Assembly: GCA_964557295.1 (NCBI GenBank)
Contig: CAZKZP010000006.1
Location: forward strand, 35,027 to 99,026
Reading direction: 5' to 3'
Origin: JBFMHP01 sp964557295
Lineage (GTDB): Bacteria; Pseudomonadota; Gammaproteobacteria; RBG-16-57-12
DNA: 64,000 nt
Shown here: positions 44,337-54,248 of the stretch, piece by piece
Layout of the letters: every line of letters begins with the position of its first letter
Numbering within the stretch: the first letter of the stretch is position 1
Program-made: the position numbers and the translations under genes
The notes under the pieces: model-generated
Database searches by the model: none
What the model saw: the letters and a program-made list of their open reading frames with translations, nothing else
What the model was told of the DNA's origin: nothing

Positions 44337-45938
44337 ATGACAACATCGCAGTGGCTGACCGTCCTGGTACCGCTGGTGGCCGACTTATCCCGGGAGGTGC
44401 CCGAAGCCGAGCGTTACCGGCGCTTGTTGCAGGCCCTGCGCGCCTTGTTTCCCTGCGACGCCGCCTCCTTGTTGCGCCTGGAAGGAGAGTGGTTGGCGCC
44501 GCTGGCCATCGACGGCCTGAGCCGCGACACCCTGGGCCGCCGGTTCCGGGTGGCGGAACATCCGCGCTTCGCGGCCCTGCTCGAAACGCCGCAGCCCAAG
44601 CGGTTCGCGCCCGGCAGCCCCTTGCCGGATCCCTACGACGGCCTGATCGAAGGTCTGCAAGGCCACCTCGAGGTGCACGACTGCATGGGGTGTGCGCTGT
44701 ACGTCGAGGAGCGACCTTGGGGATTGTTGACCCTGGATTCGCTCACGCCGGGCAGTTTCACCGCAGGCCATCTCGAGACGCTGCAAACCTTCGGCAATTT
44801 CGCCGCCGCCACCGTGGCCGCTGCCATGCGCATCAACCGCCTCGCGCTGCAGGTCGAGGACGAGCATCTTCATGCCGAGCGCTACCGGGAAGCCGCCGGA
44901 CAGCCGAGACGTGAACTGCTGGGGCACAGCAGCGCCTTCAAGCGTCTGCTCAAAGAGGTCGAGCTGGTGGGCGCGAGCGATTTGACGGTGCTGATCACCG
45001 GCGAGACCGGCGTGGGCAAAGAGCTGGTGGCGCACGCCCTGCACGCCGCCTCCCCGCGCTCCAGCCGCGCTTTTGTGAGCCTGAACTGTGCCGCCCTGCC
45101 CGATACACTGGTGGAAAGCGAGCTGTTCGGCCATGTGCGCGGCGCCTTCACCGGCGCGGTGGCCGAGCGCCAAGGCAAATTCGAATTGGCCGACGGCGGC
45201 ACGCTGTTCCTCGATGAGGTGGGTGAACTGCCGTTGGCGGCGCAGGCCAAGCTGTTGCGGGTGCTGCAAAGCGGGCAGTTGCAGCGCCTCGGCTCGGACC
45301 GCGAACACCACGTGGATGTGCGTCTGATCGTAGCGACCAACCGGGATCTGGCCGCCGAGGTCCGCGCCGGCCGTCTGCGCGCCGATATCTATCATCGCTT
45401 GAGCGTCTATCCCTTGCGGGTTCCGCCGCTGCGCGAGCGCGGACGCGATGTGCTCTTGCTCAGCGGTTTTTTTCTTGAAGAGAATCGCTCCCGCCTCGGC
45501 CTGGGCAGTCTGCGGCTGGACCACGATGCGCAAGCCGCGCTGCTGGCCTACGACTGGCCCGGCAACGTGCGCGAACTGGAACACCTGATCGGGCGCAGCG
45601 TGCTGAAGGCGCTGGGGCGGCAACAGCCCCGGCCGCGAATCCTGACGCTCACCGCCGCCGATCTTGGGCTGCCGGCTCCCGCGCCGCCACTCCACGCCGC
45701 TTCAGCCGATACGCCACATCGAGCGACCCAAGCCGCAAACCAAGGTCTGCGGCCAGCCGTGGAGGCCTTTGAGCGTCAACTGATTCAACACTGCCTGGAA
45801 CGGCACGCGCACAACTGGGCCGCCGCGGCACGGGAACTACAAATGGACCGCGCCAATCTCGCCCGGCTTGCGCGACGCCTGGGCCTGCACGTCGTCGCCA
45901 ACCCAAAGGGGCGGGCCGTGAATCCGCCGCGTCGGTGA
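44337..45938 (+). CDS. norR: NO-responsive sigma54 activator NorR
   Basis: A 533-residue enhancer-binding protein with an N-terminal GAF domain (about 20-170) that in NorR holds a non-haem iron sensing NO. The AAA+ domain (about 195-430) has Walker A GETGVGKE, the sigma54 loop in HVRGAFTGAV and Walker B LFLDEVGEL. The C-terminal Fis-type helix-turn-helix is NWAAAARELQMDRANLARL. In Pseudomonas a NorR homologue (FhpR) activates the flavohaemoglobin gene; here the divergent hmp with a sigma54 promoter indicates the same pairing. AGAGG precedes ATG 44337. Confidence 0.93.
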   Translation: MTTSQWLTVLVPLVADLSREVPEAERYRRLLQALRALFPCDAASLLRLEGEWLAPLAIDGLSRDTLGRRFRVAEHPRFAALLETPQPKRFAPGSPLPDPYDGLIEGLQGHLEVHDCMGCALYVEERPWGLLTLDSLTPGSFTAGHLETLQTFGNFAAATVAAAMRINRLALQVEDEHLHAERYREAAGQPRRELLGHSSAFKRLLKEVELVGASDLTVLITGETGVGKELVAHALHAASPRSSRAFVSLNCAALPDTLVESELFGHVRGAFTGAVAERQGKFELADGGTLFLDEVGELPLAAQAKLLRVLQSGQLQRLGSDREHHVDVRLIVATNRDLAAEVRAGRLRADIYHRLSVYPLRVPPLRERGRDVLLLSGFFLEENRSRLGLGSLRLDHDAQAALLAYDWPGNVRELEHLIGRSVLKALGRQQPRPRILTLTAADLGLPAPAPPLHAASADTPHRATQAANQGLRPAVEAFERQLIQHCLERHAHNWAAAARELQMDRANLARLARRLGLHVVANPKGRAVNPPRR

Positions 45939-46061
45939 ACGAGCAGTCGGGGGTCGGCATCGAGGACTTGCAATAACGCATTTTAGGATAGAGCGGATGG
46001 GGTGCAATAAGGCTCTCGCCTACCGCACCCTTGCGCAATGAACCCCCGACAATCGTCACCG

Positions 46062-46095
46062 GGCATATGTTGGATTTATCAACCCAGCATATGCC
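46062..46095. repeat. Inverted repeat between convergent genes
   Basis: GGCATATGTTGG and CCCAGCATATGCC face each other across a 9-base loop in the 296-bp gap between norR and the convergent metallo-beta-lactamase gene. A terminator or operator is possible; no T run is present. The rest of the gap (45939-46234) shows no gene. Confidence 0.4.
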
Positions 46096-46234
46096 TTTGA
46101 GACCTTCACACCTGCAAAACGAGACGTACAGAACACCCAATAGAAATTTCTCGGAAACAAAATCACTCCGAAGTTATTGATAGCTGTCCTCCACGGTCAC
46201 GCAGTGCGGGCAGCCCTGAAAGATTGCGGTTCCG

Positions 46235-46930
46235 TCAAGCACTGCGCAGCAGTGCCGCGCCATCGCCGTGCATGCACGCGAGCGTGACCGGCTGCAAGTC
46301 GGCCAGGCGCTGAAGGTGATGCCCCGTGTCCGGGCTGTGGGCGTAATAATCCATTCGCACACGGAATGCTTCGCTCGCTTCCAGAATGTCGTCTTCGGTC
46401 AATGCCCGATGGACATCGCCGGGCTGGGTGAACAGGTCGCCGCACAACAGGGTGCGGGTCGTTTCTTCGAAGGCCATGGAGCATTCCCAGCCATGCGGCA
46501 GATGTGGCGTGGCCATCCATCGGATGCGATGCTCGCCCAGGTCGATCACTTCGCCATCCGCCATCCCCCTCGCCGGTCGCAAGGCGATGTCGTCGATCGA
46601 CACCATGGCCGCGACCCGGCCGCAAAGCGGCACGGAATGGGGCGCACGCTCAAGAAACTCGTTGAGCGAGCCGCATTCGTCGGCTTCCACGTGCGAAAAG
46701 CCGATGTAGGCCAGGCGCGAGACGGGTATGACGCGCTCTATCGCGGCACAGACCTGCTCGAAGAGCTTGCGTGGCCCGGCATGGTAAAGCAGGGGTTTGT
46801 CGTCCACGACCAGGTACTGGTTGAAAGAAAATCCGCCCGGCATGAGTTTGGGCGGAACCGGCGTCGAAATGCGGTAGATGCCGCGGGCGACTTCATCCAC
46901 CGTGGTGGCGGGGTACATCGTACTTGCCAT
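46235..46930 (-). CDS. Flavodiiron-like metallo-beta-lactamase protein
   Basis: A 231-residue MBL-fold protein. The metal ligands of flavodiiron NO/O2 reductases appear in order and spacing: His80-x-Glu82-x-Asp84 (GFSHVEADECG), His146 (HLPHGWE), Asp165 (LLCGDLF) and His221 (ACMHGDG). The Glu in HxExD distinguishes diiron FDP cores from zinc hydrolases (HxHxD). The flavodoxin domain of classical FDPs is missing, so it would need a separate electron donor, or may act as an O2/NO sensor. GGAGGAAGTAACC precedes ATG 46930. It overlaps the end of the TetR gene by 38 bp and probably shares its transcript. Confidence 0.8.
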   Translation of the reverse strand: MASTMYPATTVDEVARGIYRISTPVPPKLMPGGFSFNQYLVVDDKPLLYHAGPRKLFEQVCAAIERVIPVSRLAYIGFSHVEADECGSLNEFLERAPHSVPLCGRVAAMVSIDDIALRPARGMADGEVIDLGEHRIRWMATPHLPHGWECSMAFEETTRTLLCGDLFTQPGDVHRALTEDDILEASEAFRVRMDYYAHSPDTGHHLQRLADLQPVTLACMHGDGAALLRSA

Positions 46931-47507
46931 GGTTACTTCCTCCTATCGGTTGGGAGCATGGGGACATCAGAACTTGCAGAGCCTGCTCTGCGACGTGGCT
47001 GACCCGCTCCGGGTCGGTCAGCATCAGTTCGAGCCGCTGCCATGCGGGGTAATCGAGGATCAGCATGGCAAGCGCGAAAATTTCGTCACTGACAGGCGCG
47101 CCGGCAATACTGTCGAGCACCGTGCGCACCAGGCTTTCCGTTTGGCGGCTGTCTTCCTCCATGATCTGCGCGAGCGCCGGCAAGGAAAGCGTGTCGCGCG
47201 CCGCCCAGCGCATCCAGGGTTGAAAGTAGCGGTGTTGCCGGTACAACGCCTGTACCAACCGGCGCATCCGTTCTTCTTGGCAAGGCGTCTGGAGAATGGC
47301 GTGCACATCGATTTGCGGCGCCTGCTGCTTCACCATTCCGGTACAGTGCGGCACCAGCGCCTCCCGCGACGGGAAGTGCTTGTACACCGTGGCCAGGGAG
47401 ACGCCGGCCGCTTCGGCGATTTCGGCGTGTGTCGTGCCAACCGCACCTTTCCTGGCGTGCAATTCAACGGTCGCGCGCACAATCCGGCGGATGGTGTCCG
47501 CCTCCAT
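46893..47507 (-). CDS. TetR-family transcriptional regulator
   Basis: A 204-residue TetR repressor. The N-terminal helix-turn-helix is HAEIAEAAGVSLATVYKHFP (about residues 28-47 from ATG 47507). The C-terminal ligand domain is helical (LVRTVLDSIAGAPVSDEIFALAML) without a diagnostic signature. The frame is open to 47723; ATG 47507 and GTG 47546 (VNTRAYDN) are both possible starts, and neither has a strong ribosome site. It probably regulates itself and the downstream MBL gene, whose start it overlaps. The inducer is unknown. Confidence 0.8.
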   Translation of the reverse strand: MEADTIRRIVRATVELHARKGAVGTTHAEIAEAAGVSLATVYKHFPSREALVPHCTGMVKQQAPQIDVHAILQTPCQEERMRRLVQALYRQHRYFQPWMRWAARDTLSLPALAQIMEEDSRQTESLVRTVLDSIAGAPVSDEIFALAMLILDYPAWQRLELMLTDPERVSHVAEQALQVLMSPCSQPIGGSNHGKYDVPRHHGG

Positions 47508-47820
47508 TTCTTTGCGACGGCTGTTGTCGTAGGCCCTTGTATTCACGGCAGTCCAAATGATGGTTAGGGTTAGTAAATTAAGAGGCACGCGGAGAAACAC
47601 CCTCTGCGCGGGGAATGCGTAAGAGCGCGTATAGCCGAAGTCAGATTGTTGCGGGTTAACGCCGGCGGAAGCTGGAGGCTGGTCAAGGGCGATGCCCGGC
47701 AACGACGACGCTATCGGATGCACGTACTCTCAACGGAAATCAACGTAGGCGAAATGGTGGATCCGAAACGCTTCTGGGGTCACCCTTCATTCAGCCGGTG
47801 CCACCCTTTAGAAAGCCCCG

Positions 47821-47976
47821 GCCTCGGCGACCAGCTGCGGTGTCACGCTGGTGGCCGACACCACCCTGCCTCACGCATTAAAGCAAGACTTCGACATGGT
47901 CGCGCGGCACCTGATCGAGGTGCTGAGCGGAAAGTAAAAACGCCACGAGGTCGAGGCGGGATTGCGGCGCGGCTGA
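47821..47976 (+). pseudogene. Decayed DJ-1 gene remnant
   Basis: About 156 bp closely similar to the DJ-1 gene at 38445-38996. GTGGCCGACACCACCCTGCC through GACTTCGACATGGT corresponds to its codons near 50-70, then the sequence jumps over about 280 bp straight to CACCTGATCGAGGTGCTGAG and the 3' end. A CAA codon of the parent is TAA here. So this is an internally deleted, nonsense-bearing copy in the same orientation, 9 kb from the intact gene and 24 bp from the ubiB stop. Confidence 0.85.
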
Positions 47977-47999
47977 ATGCGCGCAGAGAGGAGGATGGC

Positions 48000-49655
48000 T
48001 TATTCGCTGCGCCAGGCGCGCAGGATCAGCACCGCGCCCGCGCCGCCCAGCACCCAGCTCAGCAGCGGGGCGCCGCCGAGCATGGTCGGGCCGCGGCCGT
48101 CGAGCGCGCTGATCAGCACCGCGCAGAGCACCAGCGCCGCGCCTTGCAGGGTGGCCATCGAGCGGTAGTTGGCGCGGCGGATTTCCGCGCGCAGGGCGTC
48201 GAACTGGCGCTGTTGTGATGACTGCCCCGAGTGGTCCTGGCGCATGTGCTGCAACACCTCGGTGACCAAGCCCGGCAGTTGCGGCAGCTGCTCGCCCCAG
48301 TGCGGCAGATTCCGCTTGAGTTCGTTCACCGCGCGGCCCCAGCCGAGTTGATCGCGCATCCACTGCTCGAAGAACGGCTTGGCCGTCTCCCACAGGTCGA
48401 GATCGGGATAGAGCTGGCGGCCCAGCCCCTCGATGTTGAGCAGGGTCTTCTGCAGCAAGACCAGCTGCGGCTGCACCTCCATATGGAAGCGCTGCGCGGT
48501 CTGGAACAGGCGGATCAGCAGGCGCCCGAACGAGATGTCCTTGAGCGGGCGTTCGAAGATCGGCTCGCACACGGTGCGGATCGCGGCCTCGAATTCATCG
48601 ACGCGCGTGCCCTGCGCGACCCAGCCGGCGTTGACGTGCAGCTCGGCCACGCGGCGGTAATCGCGCTGGAAGAAGGCGAAGAAGTTCTCCGCCAGATAGT
48701 GCTGGTCCTCCGGGCTCAGGGTGCCCATGATGCCGAAGTCCACCGCGATGTACTGCCCTTCGGGCGAGACGAAGATATTGCCGGGGTGCATGTCGGCGTG
48801 GAAGAAATTGTGCTTGAACACCTGGGTGAAGAAGATCTGCACGCCGCGCTCGGCCAGCGCCTTGAGGTCGACGCCGGCCTTGCGCAATCCGGCGATATCG
48901 CTGATGGGAATCCCGGAGATGCGCTCCATCACCATCACGTTGCGGTGGCAGAGCGGCCAGTAGACCTCCGGCACATAAAGCAGTTCCGAACCGAGGAAAT
49001 TGCGGCGCAGTTGCGAGGCCGAGGCCGCCTCGCGCATCAGGTCCAGCTCATCGAGGATGGTCTTCTCGTATTCGGCCACCACCGCCACCGGGTGCAGGCG
49101 CTTCGCCTCCGACCAGTAACGCTCCGCCAAGCCGGCGACGGTGTAGAGCAACTCGATGTCGCGCTTGATGAGTTTATCGATGTGCGGACGCACGACCTTG
49201 ACGATGACCTCGCGCCCGTCGTGCAGCGTGGCTGCATGCACCTGGGCGATCGAGGCCGAGGCGAGCGGCTGTTCGTCGAAATGTTTGAAGGCCTCGGCGA
49301 CGGACTGGCCAAACGCCTTCTCGACGATGGCGCGCGCCTGCGCGCCCGGAAACGGCGGCACGTGATCCTGCAACAGCGCCAGCTCATCGGCGATGTCGCC
49401 GGGCAGCAGATCACGGCGCGTGGACAACAGTTGTCCGAATTTGACGAAGATCGGGCCTAAGTCCTCCAGCGCCTTGCGGATGCGCTCGCCGCGCGAGCCC
49501 TTCGGCTTGGGACGAAACCAGTGCCACGGCAGCAGATAACCGATGAAGCGGACCGGGCGGAACAGGTGCGTCGCCAGCACGATCTCGTCGAGCCCGTGCT
49601 TGATCAACACCCGATTGATGTACAACAGGCGCAGCGCCTGGCCGAAACTAATCAC
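48000..49655 (-). CDS. ubiB: Ubiquinone biosynthesis kinase-like protein UbiB
   Basis: Atypical protein-kinase-like ATPase needed for coenzyme Q synthesis, 551 residues. Signatures are KFGQLLSTRRDLLPGDIADEL (KxGQ motif), ASASIAQVHAATL with the Ala-rich loop, and the catalytic FFHADMHPGNIFV plus VDFGIMGTL. Two hydrophobic helices at the C-terminus (from about 500) anchor it in the membrane. The frame is open to 49745, but GTG 49655 (VISFGQALRLLYINR) with GAGG upstream matches the family start. ubiJ lies upstream, separated by REP-like repeats. Confidence 0.94.
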   Translation of the reverse strand: MISFGQALRLLYINRVLIKHGLDEIVLATHLFRPVRFIGYLLPWHWFRPKPKGSRGERIRKALEDLGPIFVKFGQLLSTRRDLLPGDIADELALLQDHVPPFPGAQARAIVEKAFGQSVAEAFKHFDEQPLASASIAQVHAATLHDGREVIVKVVRPHIDKLIKRDIELLYTVAGLAERYWSEAKRLHPVAVVAEYEKTILDELDLMREAASASQLRRNFLGSELLYVPEVYWPLCHRNVMVMERISGIPISDIAGLRKAGVDLKALAERGVQIFFTQVFKHNFFHADMHPGNIFVSPEGQYIAVDFGIMGTLSPEDQHYLAENFFAFFQRDYRRVAELHVNAGWVAQGTRVDEFEAAIRTVCEPIFERPLKDISFGRLLIRLFQTAQRFHMEVQPQLVLLQKTLLNIEGLGRQLYPDLDLWETAKPFFEQWMRDQLGWGRAVNELKRNLPHWGEQLPQLPGLVTEVLQHMRQDHSGQSSQQRQFDALRAEIRRANYRSMATLQGAALVLCAVLISALDGRGPTMLGGAPLLSWVLGGAGAVLILRAWRSE

Positions 49656-49768
49656 CCGCAACCTCGTTTGTGTTTTTGTTTTCGCCCGGCAACCACGACC
49701 CGCCGCCGAATAAATATCGATTGTAGAAGCGAGCCCGGCTCGCAACTCACCGCATCGACCCCAGCCCT

Positions 49769-49888
49769 GTAGGAGCGAGCCTGCTCGCGAATGGCTCGCT
49801 TGTCGATACCGTTATTCGCGAGCAGGGCTCGCTCCTACGGGGAATCTTGTTTGGTGATGTTTTTTTCCGCGAGCAGGCTCGCTCCTAC
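49769..49888. repeat. REP-like palindromes (three units)
   Basis: Three palindromic units between ubiB and ubiJ: GTAGGAGCGAGCCTGCTCGC at 49769, its reverse complement at 49815-49838 (TTCGCGAGCAGGGCTCGCTC...), and a third at 49867-49888. The last unit contains the ubiJ stop codon (TAG of GTAGGAGC). Confidence 0.8.
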
Positions 49889-50502
49889 GGGGAATCCAGC
49901 GACTGTTGCAGCCGCTTGACCCGCTGCGCCATGCGCTCGACATCGTTGCGCAGCGTGTCCACGTCCTGCAGGAAGAGCTCCACCTCTTCGCGCGCGGGCA
50001 CCTCGCGCAGCTCTTCCTTGAGATATTCCGCCGTATCCTGCTCCAGCGTGGCGGTGATCTTGCGCCCTGCGCGCAGGCCAGCGCGCACGCCTTCGCCGAG
50101 CTTGTGCGCCAGCACATCGCCCATCACCTGCGCGGCCATCTCTTCCCAGTCGATGTCCATGCCTTGGATGATCGCGCCGAAGCGCTGGCCGAGTTCGGTG
50201 TCGCCGCTGAGCTTGATCTCCCCGGCGAACAGGCTGTCGATCGGCGTCTTGGCCAGGCCCATGCGCGCGAAGGCAATCGGCGTGCCGGTGAGAGTCACAT
50301 CCGCCGGACGCTCGCTGCGCGCCAGCACGCGGACCTTCTCCGCTATCGGCTCGACATAGACCGTCACGCCCAGTCCCACCAGCTCCAGTGCGATTGTCTT
50401 GCCGGACAGCTGCGCCAGGCGCGGCAGCGTAGACGGGTCATAGGCCAGGCAGCGGTTCAGCGCCAGCTCCACGCCGGAGGCAAAGATATCGGCGGCGCTC
50501 AT
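49885..50502 (-). CDS. ubiJ: Ubiquinone biosynthesis accessory factor UbiJ
   Basis: A 205-residue protein with an SCP2-like lipid-binding domain (about 10-115; VTLTGTPIAFARMGL, LFAGEIKLSGDTELGQRF) and a C-terminal coiled coil (about 165-200; EEVELFLQDVDTLRNDVERM). UbiJ and UbiK help the soluble Ubi complex handle hydrophobic intermediates. Its ATG overlaps the stop of the RDD gene (ATGA). The TAG stop lies in a REP-like repeat. Confidence 0.9.
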   Translation of the reverse strand: MSAADIFASGVELALNRCLAYDPSTLPRLAQLSGKTIALELVGLGVTVYVEPIAEKVRVLARSERPADVTLTGTPIAFARMGLAKTPIDSLFAGEIKLSGDTELGQRFGAIIQGMDIDWEEMAAQVMGDVLAHKLGEGVRAGLRAGRKITATLEQDTAEYLKEELREVPAREEVELFLQDVDTLRNDVERMAQRVKRLQQSLDSP

Positions 50503-50978
50503 CGCAGCTCCTTCACCAGTTGCTCCAGGCTCTTTTGCGATTCATCGTAACGCTCGTGCTTGCGGTCGAGCAGCACCACGGTGCCGGCGAGCTTGTCGTG
50601 CCAACCCTGCTTGCGCTTGTCCCACGCGATCCAGAGAAAGCCCAGCAGCAACGGCAGAAACGAGAGGATGTAGCCAAGCGCGCGGATACCGGCCTGTTTG
50701 TAGCTCACCGCGCATTGCGTCTTGGCATCCACCACGTAGCAGCCCATCATCAACTGTCCCGGCGTGCCCTCGAAGTGGCGCCAGCAAACCGCCGCGGTCA
50801 GCAGAAACAGCCAGGTGTTGAGCCATTCGAGTTCCATCAGCGAGACTACGCCGCCGGTCACCCCGTACACGATGATGGGGATCAGACTGGAGACGATGAA
50901 AAACAGCACCGCGTCGATCCAGAGCGCCACCAATCGGCGCCAGAACCCGGCGTATTCGGTCTGCAACTCCTCGCTCAT
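50499..50978 (-). CDS. RDD-family membrane protein
   Basis: A 159-residue inner-membrane protein with three hydrophobic helices and the RDD motif variant in GFWRRLVALWIDAVLFF (about 11-27), GTPGQLMMGCYVVD (about 71-84), and the basic WDKRKQGWHDKLAGTVVL near the end. The family function is unknown in general. It starts within the ubiE stop (ATGA) and its stop overlaps the ubiJ start (ATGA), so it is translationally linked on both sides to quinone genes. The frame runs on upstream within ubiE but that is an overlapping artefact. Confidence 0.85.
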   Translation of the reverse strand: MSEELQTEYAGFWRRLVALWIDAVLFFIVSSLIPIIVYGVTGGVVSLMELEWLNTWLFLLTAAVCWRHFEGTPGQLMMGCYVVDAKTQCAVSYKQAGIRALGYILSFLPLLLGFLWIAWDKRKQGWHDKLAGTVVLLDRKHERYDESQKSLEQLVKELR

Positions 50979-51730
50979 AATTTGTAGCCGCGATGCAGCG
51001 CCACGATGCCGCCGGTCATGTTGAAATATTCGCAGCGTTCGAAACCGACCTCCTGCATCATGCCCTTGAGCGTCTCCTGATCCGGGTGCATGCGGATCGA
51101 TTCGGCCAGATAGCGGTAACTGGCTTCGTCGTTGGCGATCAGCTTGCCCATCAGCGGCAGCAGTTTGAAGGAATAGGCGTCGTAGACCGGCGCCAGCGCC
51201 GGGGCGGCCTTGGAGAACTCCAGCACCAGCAGGCGCCCGCCGGGCCTGAGCACGCGATACATCGAGGCCAGGGCCTTGGACTTGTCCGTGACGTTGCGCA
51301 ACCCGAAGGCGATGGTGATGCAATCGAAGTAGTGATCGGGAAACGGCAGGCACTCGGCATTGACCTGGGCGTAACGCACATTGCCGACCACGCCGAGATC
51401 CGCCAGCCGCTCGCGCCCCTGTTGCAGCATCGAGGAATTGATATCGGCCAGCACCACCTCGCCGCCGGGGCCTACCTTCTCCGCCAGCTTGATGGCGAGA
51501 TCCCCCGTGCCGCCGGCTAGATCGAGCACGCGGTTGCCGGGGCGCACCGCGGTCATGTCGATGGTAAAGCGTTTCCACAGCCGATGGATGCCGAGCGACA
51601 TCACATCGTTCATCAGATCATATTTCTGCGCCACCGAATGAAACACCTCGGCCACCATCCCCGCCTTGGCGTCTTTCGCCACCTGGCGGAAGCCGAAGTG
51701 GGTGGTGTCGTCGTGCTTGTCGTGATTCAT
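50975..51730 (-). CDS. ubiE: Ubiquinone/menaquinone C-methyltransferase UbiE
   Basis: SAM-dependent C-methyltransferase of ubiquinone and menaquinone synthesis, 251 residues as in E. coli. It begins with TTHFGFRQV and has VFHSVAQKYDLMNDVMSLGIHR (about 27-48), motif I VLDLAGGTGDLAIKLAE (about 67-83) and the family signature RPGGRLLVLEFSKA (about 158-171). It is the first gene of ubiE-RDD-ubiJ, followed by ubiB. Confidence 0.96.
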   Translation of the reverse strand: MNHDKHDDTTHFGFRQVAKDAKAGMVAEVFHSVAQKYDLMNDVMSLGIHRLWKRFTIDMTAVRPGNRVLDLAGGTGDLAIKLAEKVGPGGEVVLADINSSMLQQGRERLADLGVVGNVRYAQVNAECLPFPDHYFDCITIAFGLRNVTDKSKALASMYRVLRPGGRLLVLEFSKAAPALAPVYDAYSFKLLPLMGKLIANDEASYRYLAESIRMHPDQETLKGMMQEVGFERCEYFNMTGGIVALHRGYKL

Positions 51731-51742
51731 GCTGACCTCGCT

Positions 51743-52105
51743 TTATGACTGGCGCTGATAACCGGCCTGCTTGAGCCGCGCCAGATAATCCTGCCACAAT
51801 TCCTCGTACTTGACCGCCAGCCGCAGCAGATACTCCCAGGAATAGATGCCGGTGTGGTGGCCGTCATCGAAAAAGAGCTTCACGCCGTATTGGCCGACCG
51901 GTTCGATCTGGGTGATGTTCACGTTTTCCTTGCCCAGCTGTAAGATCTCCTGACCGTGGCCGCGCACCTCGGCCGAGGGCGAATACACGCGCAGGTATTC
52001 GCACGGCAGGCTGAAGCGATTGCCGTCGGCGTAGGCGAGCTCCAGCACGCGCGACTGGCGGCGCAGTTTGAGTTCAGTCGGTGTCATGGTCGTCTGACTC
52101 GTCAT
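51743..52105 (-). CDS. DUF971 protein
   Basis: A 120-residue protein of the gamma-butyrobetaine hydroxylase N-terminal-like family (DUF971), with LELAYADGNRFSLPCEYLRVYSPSAEVRGHG (about 20-50) and DGHHTGIYSWEYLLRL (about 81-96). The domain in eukaryotic hydroxylases binds zinc; stand-alone bacterial forms lie near Fe-S or quinone genes and have no known role. An alternative start is ATG 52087 (MTPTELKL). It lies between hslU and ubiE, in the same direction. Confidence 0.87.
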   Translation of the reverse strand: MTSQTTMTPTELKLRRQSRVLELAYADGNRFSLPCEYLRVYSPSAEVRGHGQEILQLGKENVNITQIEPVGQYGVKLFFDDGHHTGIYSWEYLLRLAVKYEELWQDYLARLKQAGYQRQS

Positions 52106-52167
52106 ACTCTAGGACATCCTGAATTGAATCATTGAATTGCCACCCCGCCGTCGAAACCGACGCCATT

Positions 52168-52243
52168 GTAGGAGCCATCTTTGAGATGGCGATAGACGGC
52201 GATCATTGCGGCGCGACGGTGTATCACAAGCTGAAGCTTGCCC

Positions 52244-52247
<4 letters not shown>
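52168..52247. repeat. REP-like palindrome pair
   Basis: GTAGGAGCCATCTTTGAGAT begins a palindromic unit at 52168, and TCACAAGCTGAAGCTTGCCC begins a facing unit at 52224 that ends in CCTACAAG at 52247. The hslU stop (TAG) falls inside the second unit. Confidence 0.7.
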
Positions 52248-53591
<1,344 letters not shown>

Positions 53592-53602
<11 letters not shown>

Positions 53603-54143
53603 GCGCGATCTCCAATTCTTCGATGGTGAGATTGTGGTTGGTGTAAATGCAGATATCGCCCGCGATGTGCAGGCTCTTTTCCACGATGGCGCGCGCATCG
53701 AGAGCGGTATTCTCCAGCAGCGCGCGGGCGGCGGATTGGGCGAACGGCCCGCCGGAGCCGATGGCGATCAGCCCACCGTCCGGCTCGATCACATCGCCAT
53801 TGCCCGAGATGATCAGCGAGGCGTTTTTATCGGCCACCGCCAACAGCGCCTCCAGCCGGCGCAACATGCGATCGGTGCGCCAGTCCTTCGCCAGCTCCAC
53901 CGCCGCGCGCACCAGATTACCCTGATGCTTCTCCAGCTTGCCCTCGAAGCGCTCGAACAAGGTAAAGGCATCCGCCGTCCCGCCGGCGAACCCGGCGATC
54001 ACCTTGTCCTGATACAAGCGGCGCACCTTGCGCGCATTGCCCTTCATGATGGTATTGCCCAGCGTCACCTGGCCATCGCCACCGATCACCACGCGATCAT
54101 CACGGCGCACAGCCACTATTGTGGTCCCATGAAACTGTTCCAA
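53592..54143 (-). CDS. hslV: HslV peptidase subunit, TTG start
   Basis: Threonine peptidase of the HslVU complex, 183 residues. The N-terminal segment EQFHGTTIVAVRR carries the catalytic Thr of the TTIV motif, exposed after processing. VIGGDGQVTLGNTIMKGNARKV is the family signature. The start is TTG at 54143: GGAG lies nine bases upstream and residues from here match the family, while no ATG or GTG fits. The longer frame to 54275 is not conserved. hslU follows with overlap. Confidence 0.94.
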
Positions 54144-54248
54144 GATCCGGCTCTCCTCGTGCTCAGAGGAGCTTATTCTACACCATGCGGGGTGAACGAT
54201 AAGGGAATGCGCATGCGAAAATGGACCGTGAGACGGGGCAACCCGCAG

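Noticed and set aside
47508..47723. N-terminal extension of the TetR gene
   Set aside because: Sequence upstream of the helix-turn-helix is not TetR-like and has no ribosome site at 47723.
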